DNA of 64,000 nt from SP5GCR1 sp965199685. GTDB lineage: Bacteria > Pseudomonadota > Gammaproteobacteria > Poriferisulfidales > Oxydemutatoraceae. The notes below the pieces were generated by a model. The model saw only the letters and a program-made list of their open reading frames with translations, did not search any database and had not been told where the DNA came from. Each line of letters begins with the position of its first letter. Position 1 is the stretch's first letter. Positions 33,438 through 42,614 of the stretch are shown in pieces. The stretch is taken from assembly GCA_965199685.1 (NCBI GenBank), contig OZ241323.1, positions 2,356,001-2,420,000 of the forward strand. The letters run 5' to 3'. The position numbers and the translations under genes are program-made.

Positions 33438-34196
33438 ATGGAAATAATTTTAATAGATAAAATTAAAAATTTAGGCGATGTGGGCGATATCGTAAAAGTA
33501 CGCTCAGGCTATGCGCGCAATTATCTAATCCCCTACGGCAAAGCTAAATTTGCAACCGAAGAAAACCGCTTAGAAATTCAACAACGGCGCGCCGAATACG
33601 AAAGACATGTATCCGAAGAGCGAGCTTTAGCCAAAGAACGCGCCGAAAAATTAGAAGGTTTGGAATTAACTATCAAGATGCAAGCGATGGAAGACGGCCG
33701 CCTCTACGGGCCAGTCAGCATCACTGAAGTCTGCGAACTCGTCCTTCAAAAGTGCGGAATAGAAATACAAAAACAAGAGGTTAATTTTCCCGAAGGTCAA
33801 ATACGCTCGCTAGGTTCGCATTCCATAGTATTCAATTTGCACAGCGATGTGCAGGTGGAGACTCAGCTAGAGGTCGTAGCAGCAAAACAATCGTCTTCTT
33901 ACGAAAGCACTCAGAAAGAAAGCTCTGATACCCAAACCTCGCAACAAAACCCTGATGACCAACTTCCACAAGAAACCTCTGATGACCAACCCCAGAAAGA
34001 AAACCCTGATGTCCAACCCCTGCAAGAAAACCTTGATGACCAACTTCCACAAGAAACCTCTGATGACCAACCCCAAAAAGAAAACCCTGATGCCCAACCC
34101 CAGAAAGAAAACCCTGATAACCAATCCCAACAAGAAAACCCCGAAGACCAACTCCAACAAGAAAACCCCGATGCACTTAAAACCAATAATAACTAG
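33438..34196 (+). CDS. rplI: 50S ribosomal protein L9 with repetitive C-terminal tail
   Basis: Residues 1-148 are a normal L9: an N-terminal rRNA-binding domain (ILIDKIKNLGDVGDIVKVRS, GYARNYLIPYGKA), the long connecting helix and a C-terminal domain. A further ~100 residues, absent from ordinary L9, consist of 11-residue units rich in Gln, Asn, Pro, Glu and Asp (QPQKENPDxQP type). These are encoded by near-identical 33-base units from ~33940 to 34180. The frame is intact and ends in TAG. A tail this long on L9 is unusual. Confidence 0.96.
   Translation: MEIILIDKIKNLGDVGDIVKVRSGYARNYLIPYGKAKFATEENRLEIQQRRAEYERHVSEERALAKERAEKLEGLELTIKMQAMEDGRLYGPVSITEVCELVLQKCGIEIQKQEVNFPEGQIRSLGSHSIVFNLHSDVQVETQLEVVAAKQSSSYESTQKESSDTQTSQQNPDDQLPQETSDDQPQKENPDVQPLQENLDDQLPQETSDDQPQKENPDAQPQKENPDNQSQQENPEDQLQQENPDALKTNNN
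33940..34180 (+). repeat. rplI: 33-bp tandem coding repeat in the rplI tail
   Basis: Seven to eight imperfect 33-base units, such as CAACCCCAGAAAGAAAACCC plus GATGCC and variants, encode the 11-residue tail motif of L9. Unit length is a multiple of three, so copy-number change keeps the frame. Confidence 0.85.
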
Positions 34197-34229
34197 ACGA
34201 TAGCACAAAATAAGCCACTCAATGATACG

Positions 34230-35672
34230 ATGGAAGATTCTGCTTTGAATAAAAATCCCTCGGGCGCACATACCCCGCCACATTCAACCGAAGCGGAACA
34301 AGCGGTGATAGGGGGACTGCTTTTAGACCCTGAGGCGTTTGATAAAATTGCCGATGTCCTGAACAAAAACGACTTTTATGAAAAACGTAATCAGGATCTA
34401 TTCAATGCAATCTACGAATTAAATCATCGCGGAGAACCGTGCGATTTTATTACCGTATCCAACTTCTTAAAAAGCTCGAAAAGCCCCAACGAGAACACAC
34501 TTTCTTATTTGACATCGCTGGTCAAAGAAACACCAAGTGCTGCGCGCATTAAGACCTATGCCGATATTGTCCGTGAGCATTCAGCTAAACGCCGACTTAT
34601 CTCCGTTGCAACAAAACTGATAGAACTGGCATACGGCAAGAACGACCAAAGTAGCCAAGAGCTACTGAATAAAGCCGAGCAGTTAATACTCAATGTGTCG
34701 GACGAAACCCAAAAAACTACCGACCTACGCTCAATCGCAGAACTCAGCAATATCGTATACGCCCAAATCCAAAAACGCTCAGAGTCTGACGAACTTATAA
34801 CTGGTGTGCCTACCGGCTTCAACACCATAGACGAGCAAACCAGCGGACTACAAAAAGGCGATTTAATCATTATTGCCGGGCGCCCCTCTATGGGTAAAAC
34901 CAGTCTGGCACTGAATATTGCCGAGCATGTGGCAATTGAAAAACAACAAGGCACCGTTGCCATCTTTAGTATGGAAATGCCTGCCGAACAGATTATTTCC
35001 AGATTATTCTCTTCGGCTGCAAAAATCAACCAAATGCATATGCGTAGCGGTAAGTTGACCGATATAGAGTGGACTAGATTGGTGAAATGGCTCAGCATTT
35101 TTAAGAAGGCCTCTTTGTATATAGACGATAGTAGTGCTTTAACACCCATAGATGTTTGCGCTCGAGTAAGACGACTAAAGCGCGACCAACCCGACCTTGC
35201 TTTGGTGATTGTCGATTACTTGCAACTGATGCATCTGGACAGAACGATTGAAAATCGTGCCGTTGAAATCTCTGGCATTTCTCGTGCCTTAAAGTCGCTC
35301 GCTCGCGAGGTCAACGTGCCGGTGGTTGCCTTGTCGCAACTCAACCGCAACATCGAAAGCCGTAGAACCAAACCTCAAATGTCCGATTTACGAGAATCCG
35401 GAGCTATAGAACAAGATGCCGACCTCATCATGGTTATCTATCGCGAACTTGATAAAGGTAATTCAAAAGAAAACGGGGGCACAACAACCGACGGTGTAAT
35501 CAATGTAGATATAGTCAAGCAACGCAACGGTCCTACCTTTGACACCAAGCTAACATTTATAGGCAAACATACGCGCTTTGAAAATTATATTTCCGACGAT
35601 GCTGTGGAATCGATAGAACATTCAACCCCCATGCCCATAAAAAGCTACAGCGAGGTAGGGGATGATTTCTAA
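34230..35672 (+). CDS. dnaB: Replicative DNA helicase DnaB
   Basis: A 480-residue hexameric helicase. The N-terminal domain begins PPHSTEAEQAVIGGLLLDPE. The RecA-like domain has Walker A GRPSMGKTSLALNIA, Walker B LVIVDYLQLM, the SQLNRNIESR motif and RESGAIEQDADLIM. It unwinds DNA at the replication fork. It follows rplI with a 33-base spacer in the conserved S6-S18-L9-dnaB-alr arrangement. No intein is present. Confidence 0.98.
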   Translation: MEDSALNKNPSGAHTPPHSTEAEQAVIGGLLLDPEAFDKIADVLNKNDFYEKRNQDLFNAIYELNHRGEPCDFITVSNFLKSSKSPNENTLSYLTSLVKETPSAARIKTYADIVREHSAKRRLISVATKLIELAYGKNDQSSQELLNKAEQLILNVSDETQKTTDLRSIAELSNIVYAQIQKRSESDELITGVPTGFNTIDEQTSGLQKGDLIIIAGRPSMGKTSLALNIAEHVAIEKQQGTVAIFSMEMPAEQIISRLFSSAAKINQMHMRSGKLTDIEWTRLVKWLSIFKKASLYIDDSSALTPIDVCARVRRLKRDQPDLALVIVDYLQLMHLDRTIENRAVEISGISRALKSLAREVNVPVVALSQLNRNIESRRTKPQMSDLRESGAIEQDADLIMVIYRELDKGNSKENGGTTTDGVINVDIVKQRNGPTFDTKLTFIGKHTRFENYISDDAVESIEHSTPMPIKSYSEVGDDF

Positions 35673-35732
35673 GCGGTCTTTCTTTTTTTCACTTGTGGTT
35701 ATTCAACCACTCGGTCTCTTTAATTCACTATC

Positions 35733-36806
35733 ATGATTCGCTCACTGAACAAACATCTAGACATTCATGCACTCAAAAGCAATTATGATTATTTGCAGAA
35801 TTTTTGCACTTCTGCCAAAGTCATTATGGTAATAAAATCGGAGGCTTACGGACACGGTTTGCTGAGGGTTGCAAAAGCACTGAAAAATTCCGACGGCTTT
35901 GCGGTTGCTTGTATCAGCGAAGGCATTGCGCTGCGCCGAGCAGGCATTACACAAAAAGTTATTGTGCTACAAGGCGGACATGAACTGCAAGACATAGAAC
36001 TGGCCCGCAACTATAACTTGACACTCGTAATACATTGTCAACGGCAAATAGATAGCTTGCAACAAAGCAACTGCCAAGGACTTCAGCTGTGGGTGAAATT
36101 TGACACCGGCATGCATCGCTTAGGCTTTCGTTGGACTGAACATGAAACGATAATACCGACATTGCTGAATCTTCGCGGCCTTGCCAGCCCACCGGTACTC
36201 ATGTCGCACTTTTGCTGCGCCGACACCGACGAAGCACTGACTCGCCTGCAATTACAAAGGTTTGAAGAACTCTGTGCCTATCACGAAAAAGAAGGGGTGC
36301 AGGCATCTATCGCCAACTCCGCTGCAACCTTAAGCCTGCCCAAGTCTCATAAGGACTGGGTTAGGGTTGGGCTTTGTGTCTACGGGGTGACAGCTAAAAA
36401 TACTCCGCTTAAGCACAAGAAGAAATTAAAGCCAGTGATGCGCTTAACAGCCCCGGTTGTCGCTATACGCAACTTTCAAAAAGGGGATCGCTTAGGCTAC
36501 CACGGCGAATATGTGTGCACAAAAAAAACCCATGTTGCGATTATCGGAGCAGGTTACGGCGACGGCTACCCATGGCATGCAGTGTCGGGGACACCTGTGT
36601 GGCTATCAGGCAAACGATGCCATATCGCTGGAAATATATCGATGGATATGATTACGGTAGACGCCACAGGCGCAGACATATTGGTCGGTGATACCGCAGA
36701 ATTGTGGGGTGAACATATATCGGTTGACGAAGTTGCCGAGCATGCCTCTACCATTCCCTACGAATTGTTATGCTCGGTTAGTTCAACGGCAACGACGCTG
36801 ATATAA
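35733..36806 (+). CDS. alr: Alanine racemase
   Basis: A 357-residue PLP enzyme making D-alanine for peptidoglycan. The cofactor lysine lies in MVIKSEAYGHG near residue 34. WVKFDTGMHRLGF, SHFCCADT, the NSAATL block and the C-terminal GAGYGDGYPW with the catalytic tyrosine follow. SMDMITVDAT is typical of the second domain. It is the last gene of the ribosomal-dnaB run. Confidence 0.97.
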   Translation: MIRSLNKHLDIHALKSNYDYLQNFCTSAKVIMVIKSEAYGHGLLRVAKALKNSDGFAVACISEGIALRRAGITQKVIVLQGGHELQDIELARNYNLTLVIHCQRQIDSLQQSNCQGLQLWVKFDTGMHRLGFRWTEHETIIPTLLNLRGLASPPVLMSHFCCADTDEALTRLQLQRFEELCAYHEKEGVQASIANSAATLSLPKSHKDWVRVGLCVYGVTAKNTPLKHKKKLKPVMRLTAPVVAIRNFQKGDRLGYHGEYVCTKKTHVAIIGAGYGDGYPWHAVSGTPVWLSGKRCHIAGNISMDMITVDATGADILVGDTAELWGEHISVDEVAEHASTIPYELLCSVSSTATTLI

Positions 36807-36823
36807 AATGAGGTTGAATTGAC

Positions 36824-36829
36824 TATAAT
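36824..36829 (+). promoter_or_regulatory. Possible -10 element of the tRNA-Gly gene
   Basis: A perfect TATAAT lies 31 bases upstream of the tRNA, just after the alr stop. No good -35 is present at 16-18 bases upstream, so the call is tentative. Confidence 0.35.
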
Positions 36830-36859
36830 GTCTAGTTATTAGACAATAAAGTGCCGAAT

Positions 36860-36935
36860 GCGGGAGTAGCTCAGCTGGTAGAGCGCAACCTTGCCAAGGT
36901 TGAGGTCGCGGGTTCGAACCCCGTCTCCCGCTCCA
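36860..36935 (+). tRNA. tRNA-Gly (anticodon GCC)
   Basis: A 76-base cloverleaf with encoded CCA. The acceptor GCGGGAG pairs with CTCCCGC, the D-arm is GCTC..GAGC, and the anticodon stem CAACC/GGTTG carries the loop TTGCCAA with anticodon GCC. The T-arm GCGGG-TTCGAAC-CCCGT is intact. All stems pair. Confidence 0.97.
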
Positions 36936-36944
36936 TAGACAAAG

Positions 36945-37445
36945 TACCGCTATTGCATAAACCCAATCGCCACGCGCCATTAAACTTATGGTAACCACTG
37001 GTGTAACCGCTTCGCGCCATTAAACTTATGGTAACCATTGTAGGGGAGGGCTAACATGCCCTCCCTAAAGTATTGTATTTGTACCATCTCAACCGCCACG
37101 CGCCACCGAATCATGGTTACCGTAAACGAAATGAATGGGACTGTTGAAAAAGTACTGTCATGCACCCGTAGGGGGTAATTGTCTAGTGCAGAACCTCCAC
37201 AACCACCCCGTCAGGCTTCGCCTGCCACCCCTCCACAGGAGGGGAATGTACCAATGCAGACACTTTTTCAACAGTCCCACATGCCCTCCCTAAAGTACTG
37301 TTCTGCACAAACCCAACCGCTATGCGCCACAAGATTATGGTTTGCATAAATTTGATGGATGAATGTATAAATCGTGCAAGTGCGTCGCGTTAGGGCAGAC
37401 ATGCAAGTCTGCCCTTACCAGTTGCGGTACTTTTTCAATAGTCTC
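36945..37445. repeat. Repeat island 10 between tRNA-Gly and subtilase 1
   Basis: No gene. The contents are two CGCGCCATTAAACTTATGGT modules, a GGGGAGGGCTAACATGCCCTCCC palindrome near 37043, a complete element at 37137-37278 (listed separately), a second half-palindrome, the ATGAATG..GCGTCGCGTTAGGG unit with a GGGCAGACATGCAAGTCTGCCC palindrome near 37395 and a closing CTTTTTCAATAGTC end eight bases from the subtilase stop codon. Confidence 0.8.
37137..37278. mobile_element. MITE-like element, 142 bp
   Basis: Near-perfect inverted ends are GGGACTGTTGAAAAAGT and ACTTTTTCAACAGTCCC. The interior holds CACCCCGTCAGGCTTCGCC and the CCCCTCC..GGAGGGG hairpin. The right flank is ACAT, then the GCCCTCCC half of the palindrome. 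The left flank is not ACAT, so the left side has probably been rearranged. Confidence 0.8.
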
Positions 37446-37452
37446 TGCGGCT

Positions 37453-40400
37453 CTACTGAAGGGAACCCTCTAAAAATACTTTGGCGCGAATCCTAACTGC
37501 CGGACGGGCTGTATAAACACGCCCTGCCGAATAAACAACTTCAGGATATCCTTGACCATCGTCATAATCCGCTCTGATGCGAAATATACTATCACCTTCT
37601 ACTAAGTCAAAGTCTCTATCGTTTTCCAACTCAACTCTACGATTGAGTATTATGTATGTTGTGCTAGTAGCCTCTTTAATATTATTCCACTTATTCTCTG
37701 GAGGACAACGTCCTTTACTCCCTTCACACGCTTGCCATTGATACACTACAGTCCCACTGGTTCCACCGTCAGGATCGTCAGATAATATCCATGCCGTTAA
37801 TGTCGTTGCGTTACTGTCCACTGTTATGGAAATCCCTAAAGTCGCCTCACCATTATTTCTTTTGATTACTTCCACCGGCACCCTGCCTGTCGTAGAAGCA
37901 ACCTCGTCGCTTACCATCACCTTTAAGTTCACCGTCGTTTTGGTAGATGCAGCATCTTTTATAAAATCAGGTGGAATGGTTAATGTTGCTGAGTTTTTAT
38001 TGGTGTCGATCTCCACTTCGGAATCTCCGGTCCAGATGTAGCTTAAGTCATCGTGGTTAGCATCGCCCACACTTATGCTAATGTTCTGCGTAGTACCCTC
38101 ATTTATCTGCAGTGCAGGAATACTTTCAATAACCGGTGCTTCGTTTGCAATCGTAATCGTATTGGACTGAGTGGTCACCGATTGTCCTATGTTGTCCACA
38201 ATAGTCACTTCTAATCTATAGCTTGTGTCTGCAGCTCGTCCGATGTCATTGTCCGGTATTGTATAGGTACTACTGGTTGCTCTAACTTCTATCGGCATAT
38301 CGTTTCTATACCATCGATAGTCGGTCGTAGCGATGCCGTTGTCATCCACTATCGTTGAAGTTGAACTCAGTAGCCATCTATCCTCTTCATCCCGTTTTAT
38401 GCTCACGCTACCACTCGGCTTCGCATTTATCAATAATGTGAAGGTCGCTTGCTCCTTGCCACCGTTGCTGTCGTCTGCCGAAACGGTTACGGTAAAACCC
38501 GCTTTGTTTGTGCTTGCATCCTTCATCACCGGTACACCAATCAAGATCCCTGTTGTAGTAATCCTGATGCTTTCCGGCAACCCGACTGCTTCATACCTTA
38601 ATACATCACCATCAACATCTGCAAAAAACTCACTGATCTTTAGTTCAAATGGTTCTTCCACCGTTGCTACTTGCGTTGTTGGCACAGATAACACTTGCGG
38701 TGGTGTATTAACCCGTACTGATACAGTTTCACTATCGCTTAACCCTTGACTATCGATTGCAAAAAATTTAATCGTTGCGGTTCCACTTTGCTCGGCGGTT
38801 AGAACAAAAGTGATACGCGTATTAGTCGTTATATTGTTGGTTTGTTCAGATGTCGTCACCGAGACGATCGTTTGGCTTGATGACCTCGCCGTCACAACAA
38901 CCCTATCCTTGACATCAAAGTTCTCATCCAATACTGAGACCACAACATTCGTAGTACCATGCAACTGCATCGTTGGAACGATTGATGGCATAGCCATAAT
39001 CGTCGGAGCAGTGTTTTCCACTACTATCACTGAGACGTAAACCGGAACTGATTTGGTGTGTTCATCGCTAACGGTGATATTGAGTGTTGTCATGCCTGCT
39101 TTCAATCCTTTGATGGTTAGAGTTTGTGCCTCTCTTATAGCACTACCGTTGTTCATGACTACTACACTGGTGGTCACCAATTCCACTATATCTTGGCTCT
39201 CATCGATTGCAGTTAGCAACAGCGTTAAGCTATCGTCAGCATCCGCGTCGGACACCGTCACATTCAGCATAGTCTCTGTCCCGTCTAATAGCCTGACGGA
39301 TTGTGTGGGAACACTGCTAATCGTCGGTGGTGCATTCACTCGCACCGGCACGGTTTCACTATCGCTTAACCCTTGACTATCGATTGAAAAAAATTTAATC
39401 GTTGCGGTTCCACTTCGCTCTGCGGTTAGGACAAAAGTGATACGCGTATTAGTCGTTATGGGATTGGTTTGCATCGGCATCACTGAGATGATTGTTTGAT
39501 TTGATGACCTCGCCGTCACAACAACTTCATCGTTGACATCAAAGTCTTCATCCGATACCGAGACGACAACATTCGTCGTGCTTCCCTGTACTATCGTTTG
39601 CTTCGGCAACGAAATAATCTCAAGCATAGGTGCTTTTTCCGGCACTATCGGTATGTCGTTACTAACAAGTGGGTTTCTGATGTTTGGGACAGTACTGGTC
39701 GTTGCAATAACTTGAAAGAGGTAGTCCCTCGCAAAGCCATCATCCAACGCAAGATCCAGCTGGACTTGTGTATCGGAAGTTCGGCTTACACTTGCAATAC
39801 GCAACCCTGCTGGCGCATTTTGCAAACTAAAGTCGTTAGGCTGCAAATCTTTTTCCCAGCTCGCACCAATCAGAGACAAAATCAATGGAGTTTCGGCTAC
39901 ATTTCCATCTGATAACCCAGCGACAGGGGCAGCATCCGTTTTTATTTGATAGCCGCGTATTCTCATTCCCCACTCAATCAAAGTGCCGGTTGTAGCCCTG
40001 GTGTCTTCAAACCTCAATTTCCAAACTCCTGACGGATCTTCGCCTAAATGCACGCTTGAACCGAAAGTCCAAATCCCCCTAATAACATTGATTGCGTACC
40101 GACTGTTGCTACTGATGGGATGAGTGGATGGTATGAAAAGGCTCGAAGTAGTGCCTGACGGTGAGGTCAATTTAACGCTTAAATCTTGGATTAGAGGATG
40201 TGCGAATCCGATAGGAATCTCCACATGTTCTATGAAATTGATATCCGATTGGACCGATATCTCACTATTGATAACCCGATTATCAGTAGTTAGCCTAAGG
40301 TTTAGATTTCTGTTTCTTATTTCCGTATACGCTGCTGCCGCAGGAAGATTAATCCATCCTTCCGCCATTTCAACCGCTTTTTCTGCATTGACGACACCGA

Positions 40401-41595
40401 ATCCATATTTGTGGTTAAAATGATATTGCGCATCGGCATCATCGCTGGACAAACCATACTTTACCGCACCTTGCATCCAACCGTCGTCTGTGAGGTCGTT
40501 TTGCCTTGCCGAATTAGCCAGAATGAGTTTCACATCGCGCCAGCTAAGGCTTGGATTGACTTGCCGCATTAATGCCACCACACCGCTGACCATCGGAGTT
40601 GCTGCAGAGGTTCCGCCGAATGTATCTGTGTATATGTCATGCGCATAAAGCCCACTGCTAGTTCCTCTAGATGTTGTAGCAATTCCCGGCGACCTAAATA
40701 AGAGGGTAAAGACAGTGCCCCTTGATGGAGCGCAAACCCATAAATTGGCACCAAGTTGCGAATACGAGGCATGTTCTCCCCGATTATCCACTGCACATAC
40801 AGGGACAGTTGCATAATGCTTTGTAAAACCATCATAGTTTGAATTCGTTATGTCACATACCCCTCTAACACAACGGTCGTTTCCGGCAGCCCAAATATAA
40901 ACCAAGCCTTTGCCATGGAATCCCTCCGCAATGCCGGTCTCTATTGCCATTTCCCATGCTCTAAGCTGCAATCCCATTGGTGAGAAGGGAAATCTAGCTC
41001 CCCAGCTATTGTTGGAAACTGCGGTTATTACGCGATGACGAACCATCGCATCTAAGACTGCTATCTCTCTAGTGTTTGCCGAAATCTTCACTCCACTGGG
41101 TATTCCTAAAATATTCAAGCCATAAATTTTTGCCTCAGGTGCCACACCTCGAACACCTACACCGTTATAACCGCGTGCCGCAGCAATACCTGCTACGGCA
41201 GTGGCATGCCGATCGGTATCAATCACTGAAGGATAATAGTCAACGCTGTGTTGAGTCGAGATGTTGGCTCTTAGATCTGGGTGAGCCAATGCTTGGGTAA
41301 TAGTAGATTGGAATGCAAATGGTAGATCGTCATCTACTATGGCAATATATGTGCCTTGCCCCCTTATTTTCGTGAGTCCGTCGTTGAGCGTTTTCTCCCA
41401 TACTGGTTCTACATTGATATCCTCACCAGGGATACTGGGTATACCAAAAAGTTGCCCAGTATTCTTCAAGTGCCATTGCAAATCATATAAAGGATCACCC
41501 ATTTCCTGTGACTGAACGATGGCAGGCTGCAAGCCCGTGACCAAAAGCAATATCACGAGGGCATTTGCTAAGGTTCTCAAAATCAAAATATTCAA
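37453..41595 (-). CDS. Giant secreted kexin-like subtilase with P-domain and Ig/cadherin-like repeats
   Basis: A 1380-residue exported protein. A signal peptide occupies residues ~1-29. The DPLYDLQWHLKNTGQ start of the S8 domain is kexin/furin-like. The catalytic triad is Asp88 (AIVDDD), His130 (DRHATAVAG) and Ser330 (GGTSAATPM), with oxyanion Asn239. A P/homo-B domain follows at ~430-560 (LSVKLTSPSGTTS, GEDPSGVWKL). Residues ~560-1340 contain repeated beta-sandwich modules with VRVNxPPxxxSVP and SDEDFDVNDEVVVTARSS motifs, including near-identical duplicates. It has no sortase or autotransporter end. It probably processes host or surface proteins. It is paralogous to 50271-52475. Confidence 0.93.
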   Translation of the reverse strand: MNILILRTLANALVILLLVTGLQPAIVQSQEMGDPLYDLQWHLKNTGQLFGIPSIPGEDINVEPVWEKTLNDGLTKIRGQGTYIAIVDDDLPFAFQSTITQALAHPDLRANISTQHSVDYYPSVIDTDRHATAVAGIAAARGYNGVGVRGVAPEAKIYGLNILGIPSGVKISANTREIAVLDAMVRHRVITAVSNNSWGARFPFSPMGLQLRAWEMAIETGIAEGFHGKGLVYIWAAGNDRCVRGVCDITNSNYDGFTKHYATVPVCAVDNRGEHASYSQLGANLWVCAPSRGTVFTLLFRSPGIATTSRGTSSGLYAHDIYTDTFGGTSAATPMVSGVVALMRQVNPSLSWRDVKLILANSARQNDLTDDGWMQGAVKYGLSSDDADAQYHFNHKYGFGVVNAEKAVEMAEGWINLPAAAAYTEIRNRNLNLRLTTDNRVINSEISVQSDINFIEHVEIPIGFAHPLIQDLSVKLTSPSGTTSSLFIPSTHPISSNSRYAINVIRGIWTFGSSVHLGEDPSGVWKLRFEDTRATTGTLIEWGMRIRGYQIKTDAAPVAGLSDGNVAETPLILSLIGASWEKDLQPNDFSLQNAPAGLRIASVSRTSDTQVQLDLALDDGFARDYLFQVIATTSTVPNIRNPLVSNDIPIVPEKAPMLEIISLPKQTIVQGSTTNVVVSVSDEDFDVNDEVVVTARSSNQTIISVMPMQTNPITTNTRITFVLTAERSGTATIKFFSIDSQGLSDSETVPVRVNAPPTISSVPTQSVRLLDGTETMLNVTVSDADADDSLTLLLTAIDESQDIVELVTTSVVVMNNGSAIREAQTLTIKGLKAGMTTLNITVSDEHTKSVPVYVSVIVVENTAPTIMAMPSIVPTMQLHGTTNVVVSVLDENFDVKDRVVVTARSSSQTIVSVTTSEQTNNITTNTRITFVLTAEQSGTATIKFFAIDSQGLSDSETVSVRVNTPPQVLSVPTTQVATVEEPFELKISEFFADVDGDVLRYEAVGLPESIRITTTGILIGVPVMKDASTNKAGFTVTVSADDSNGGKEQATFTLLINAKPSGSVSIKRDEEDRWLLSSTSTIVDDNGIATTDYRWYRNDMPIEVRATSSTYTIPDNDIGRAADTSYRLEVTIVDNIGQSVTTQSNTITIANEAPVIESIPALQINEGTTQNISISVGDANHDDLSYIWTGDSEVEIDTNKNSATLTIPPDFIKDAASTKTTVNLKVMVSDEVASTTGRVPVEVIKRNNGEATLGISITVDSNATTLTAWILSDDPDGGTSGTVVYQWQACEGSKGRCPPENKWNNIKEATSTTYIILNRRVELENDRDFDLVEGDSIFRIRADYDDGQGYPEVVYSAGRVYTARPAVRIRAKVFLEGSLQ

Positions 41596-41654
41596 CTATG
41601 CTATATGAAATAAATAGAAGGGAATTAAAACATCTATTATATTGCCATTAGCAT

Positions 41655-41775
41655 AAATAGGACTGTTGAAAAATAGAACCGCCGATTATGCAAAACCATA
41701 ACGTAAACTACATGTGTAGGGCATGTTAGCCCTCCCCTACGGCTCAAGGATAATTTTTTGACAACCCCATACCGG
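41655..41775. repeat. Repeat island 11, 120-bp element upstream of rpsU
   Basis: A left end AGGACTGTTGAAAAATAG near 41659, a central half-palindrome AGGGCATGTTAGCCCTCCCC and a right end TTTTTTGACAACCCC near 41769. It lies between subtilase 1 and rpsU. Confidence 0.75.
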
Positions 41776-41779
41776 AACA

Positions 41780-41808
41780 TTGCAAATTCTTGGTCAGGGC
41801 TGTATAAT
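41780..41808 (+). promoter_or_regulatory. Sigma-70 type promoter of rpsU
   Basis: TTGCAA at 41780-41785 and TATAAT at 41803-41808 are separated by exactly 17 bases and point at rpsU, whose ATG is 26 bases downstream of the -10. The promoter starts a few bases after the end of the repeat element. Confidence 0.75.
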
Positions 41809-41834
41809 TCACCATTCAACTGAAAATAAACGCA

Positions 41835-42050
41835 ATGCCTACAGTACGAGTAAAAGAGAACGAACCCCTAGATATCGCCATTAGACGCTTCAGGCGTACT
41901 TGCGAAAAAGCCGGTATTTTAACCGAAATCCGTTTTCGTGAGTTCTATGAAAAACCAACCACGGTGCGTCGCCGAAAGTCCATTTTGGCAAAAAGGCGGC
42001 AGAGCAGACATACCTTCAAAATTAGGTCTAAACGTACCCGTTTATACTGA
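41835..42050 (+). CDS. rpsU: 30S ribosomal protein S21
   Basis: 71 residues, the standard S21 size. It contains MPTVRVKENEPLDIAIRRFR, the following RTCEKAGIL and a basic C-terminus (KPTTVRRRKSILAKRRQ). It binds near the anti-Shine-Dalgarno end of 16S rRNA. It is followed after 10 bases by yqeY, a common pairing. Confidence 0.97.
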   Translation: MPTVRVKENEPLDIAIRRFRRTCEKAGILTEIRFREFYEKPTTVRRRKSILAKRRQSRHTFKIRSKRTRLY

Positions 42051-42060
42051 CCTCCAACCC

Positions 42061-42504
42061 ATGAAACATCGTATTGAAGACGATGCCAAAATAGCAATGA
42101 AAAGCGGGGATAAACCTCGCTTGGCAGTATTGCGTTTGATACTATCCGAGATAAAACGTATAGAAATAGATTCTCGCACACCTTTAGATGAAGCTGGCAT
42201 TTTGGATACGCTAGCAAAAATGGCAAAGCAACGACGTGAGTCTATAAAACAATTTGCCGATGCAGGGCGCACTGATTTACAGGAAAAAGAGAGCTTTGAA
42301 CTAGAAGTCATTACCAGTTATATGCCGAAACAGCTAGACGAAACTGAGCTTGAAACTTTGATAGAACAAGCGATTGACAAGACCGGAGCGACCGGAATCA
42401 GAGATATGTCTAAAGTGATGGCAGAGATCAAGGCTCAAGCTCGCGGTAGCGCAGACCTATCGGCAGTCGGTCGTATCGTCAAAGCGAAACTAACCTCTGC
42501 ATAA
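42061..42504 (+). CDS. yqeY: GatB/YqeY-domain protein
   Basis: 147 residues, starting at the ATG at 42061; the open frame upstream overlaps rpsU out of frame. The family pattern includes AMKSGDKPRLAVLRLILSEI, the KQRRESIKQFADAGR helix, LEVITSYMPKQLDE and MAEIKAQARGSADLS. The domain resembles the tRNA-binding tail of GatB. Precise function is unknown, although tRNA-linked roles are suspected. The usual rpsU-yqeY-dnaG-rpoD order is broken: rpoH follows. Confidence 0.95.
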   Translation: MKHRIEDDAKIAMKSGDKPRLAVLRLILSEIKRIEIDSRTPLDEAGILDTLAKMAKQRRESIKQFADAGRTDLQEKESFELEVITSYMPKQLDETELETLIEQAIDKTGATGIRDMSKVMAEIKAQARGSADLSAVGRIVKAKLTSA

Positions 42505-42614
42505 CCGGCAAATACATCAAATAAATGTACAATATGTAACCACTAATGGGAACGGATACAACGCATTTTTGTTTCAGTTTCTAGGTGATTTGTTATACCG
42601 CTACTACTAACGAT

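Noticed and set aside
35695..35710. Terminator after dnaB (GTGGTT-ATTC-AACCAC)
   Set aside because: The T-rich tract precedes the hairpin instead of following it, so it lacks the form of an intrinsic terminator on the plus strand.
38333..39376. Several 70-138 codon frames antisense to the large subtilase
   Set aside because: They are Thr/Val/Ser-rich mirror images of the repeated beta-sandwich coding region, with no independent start signals.
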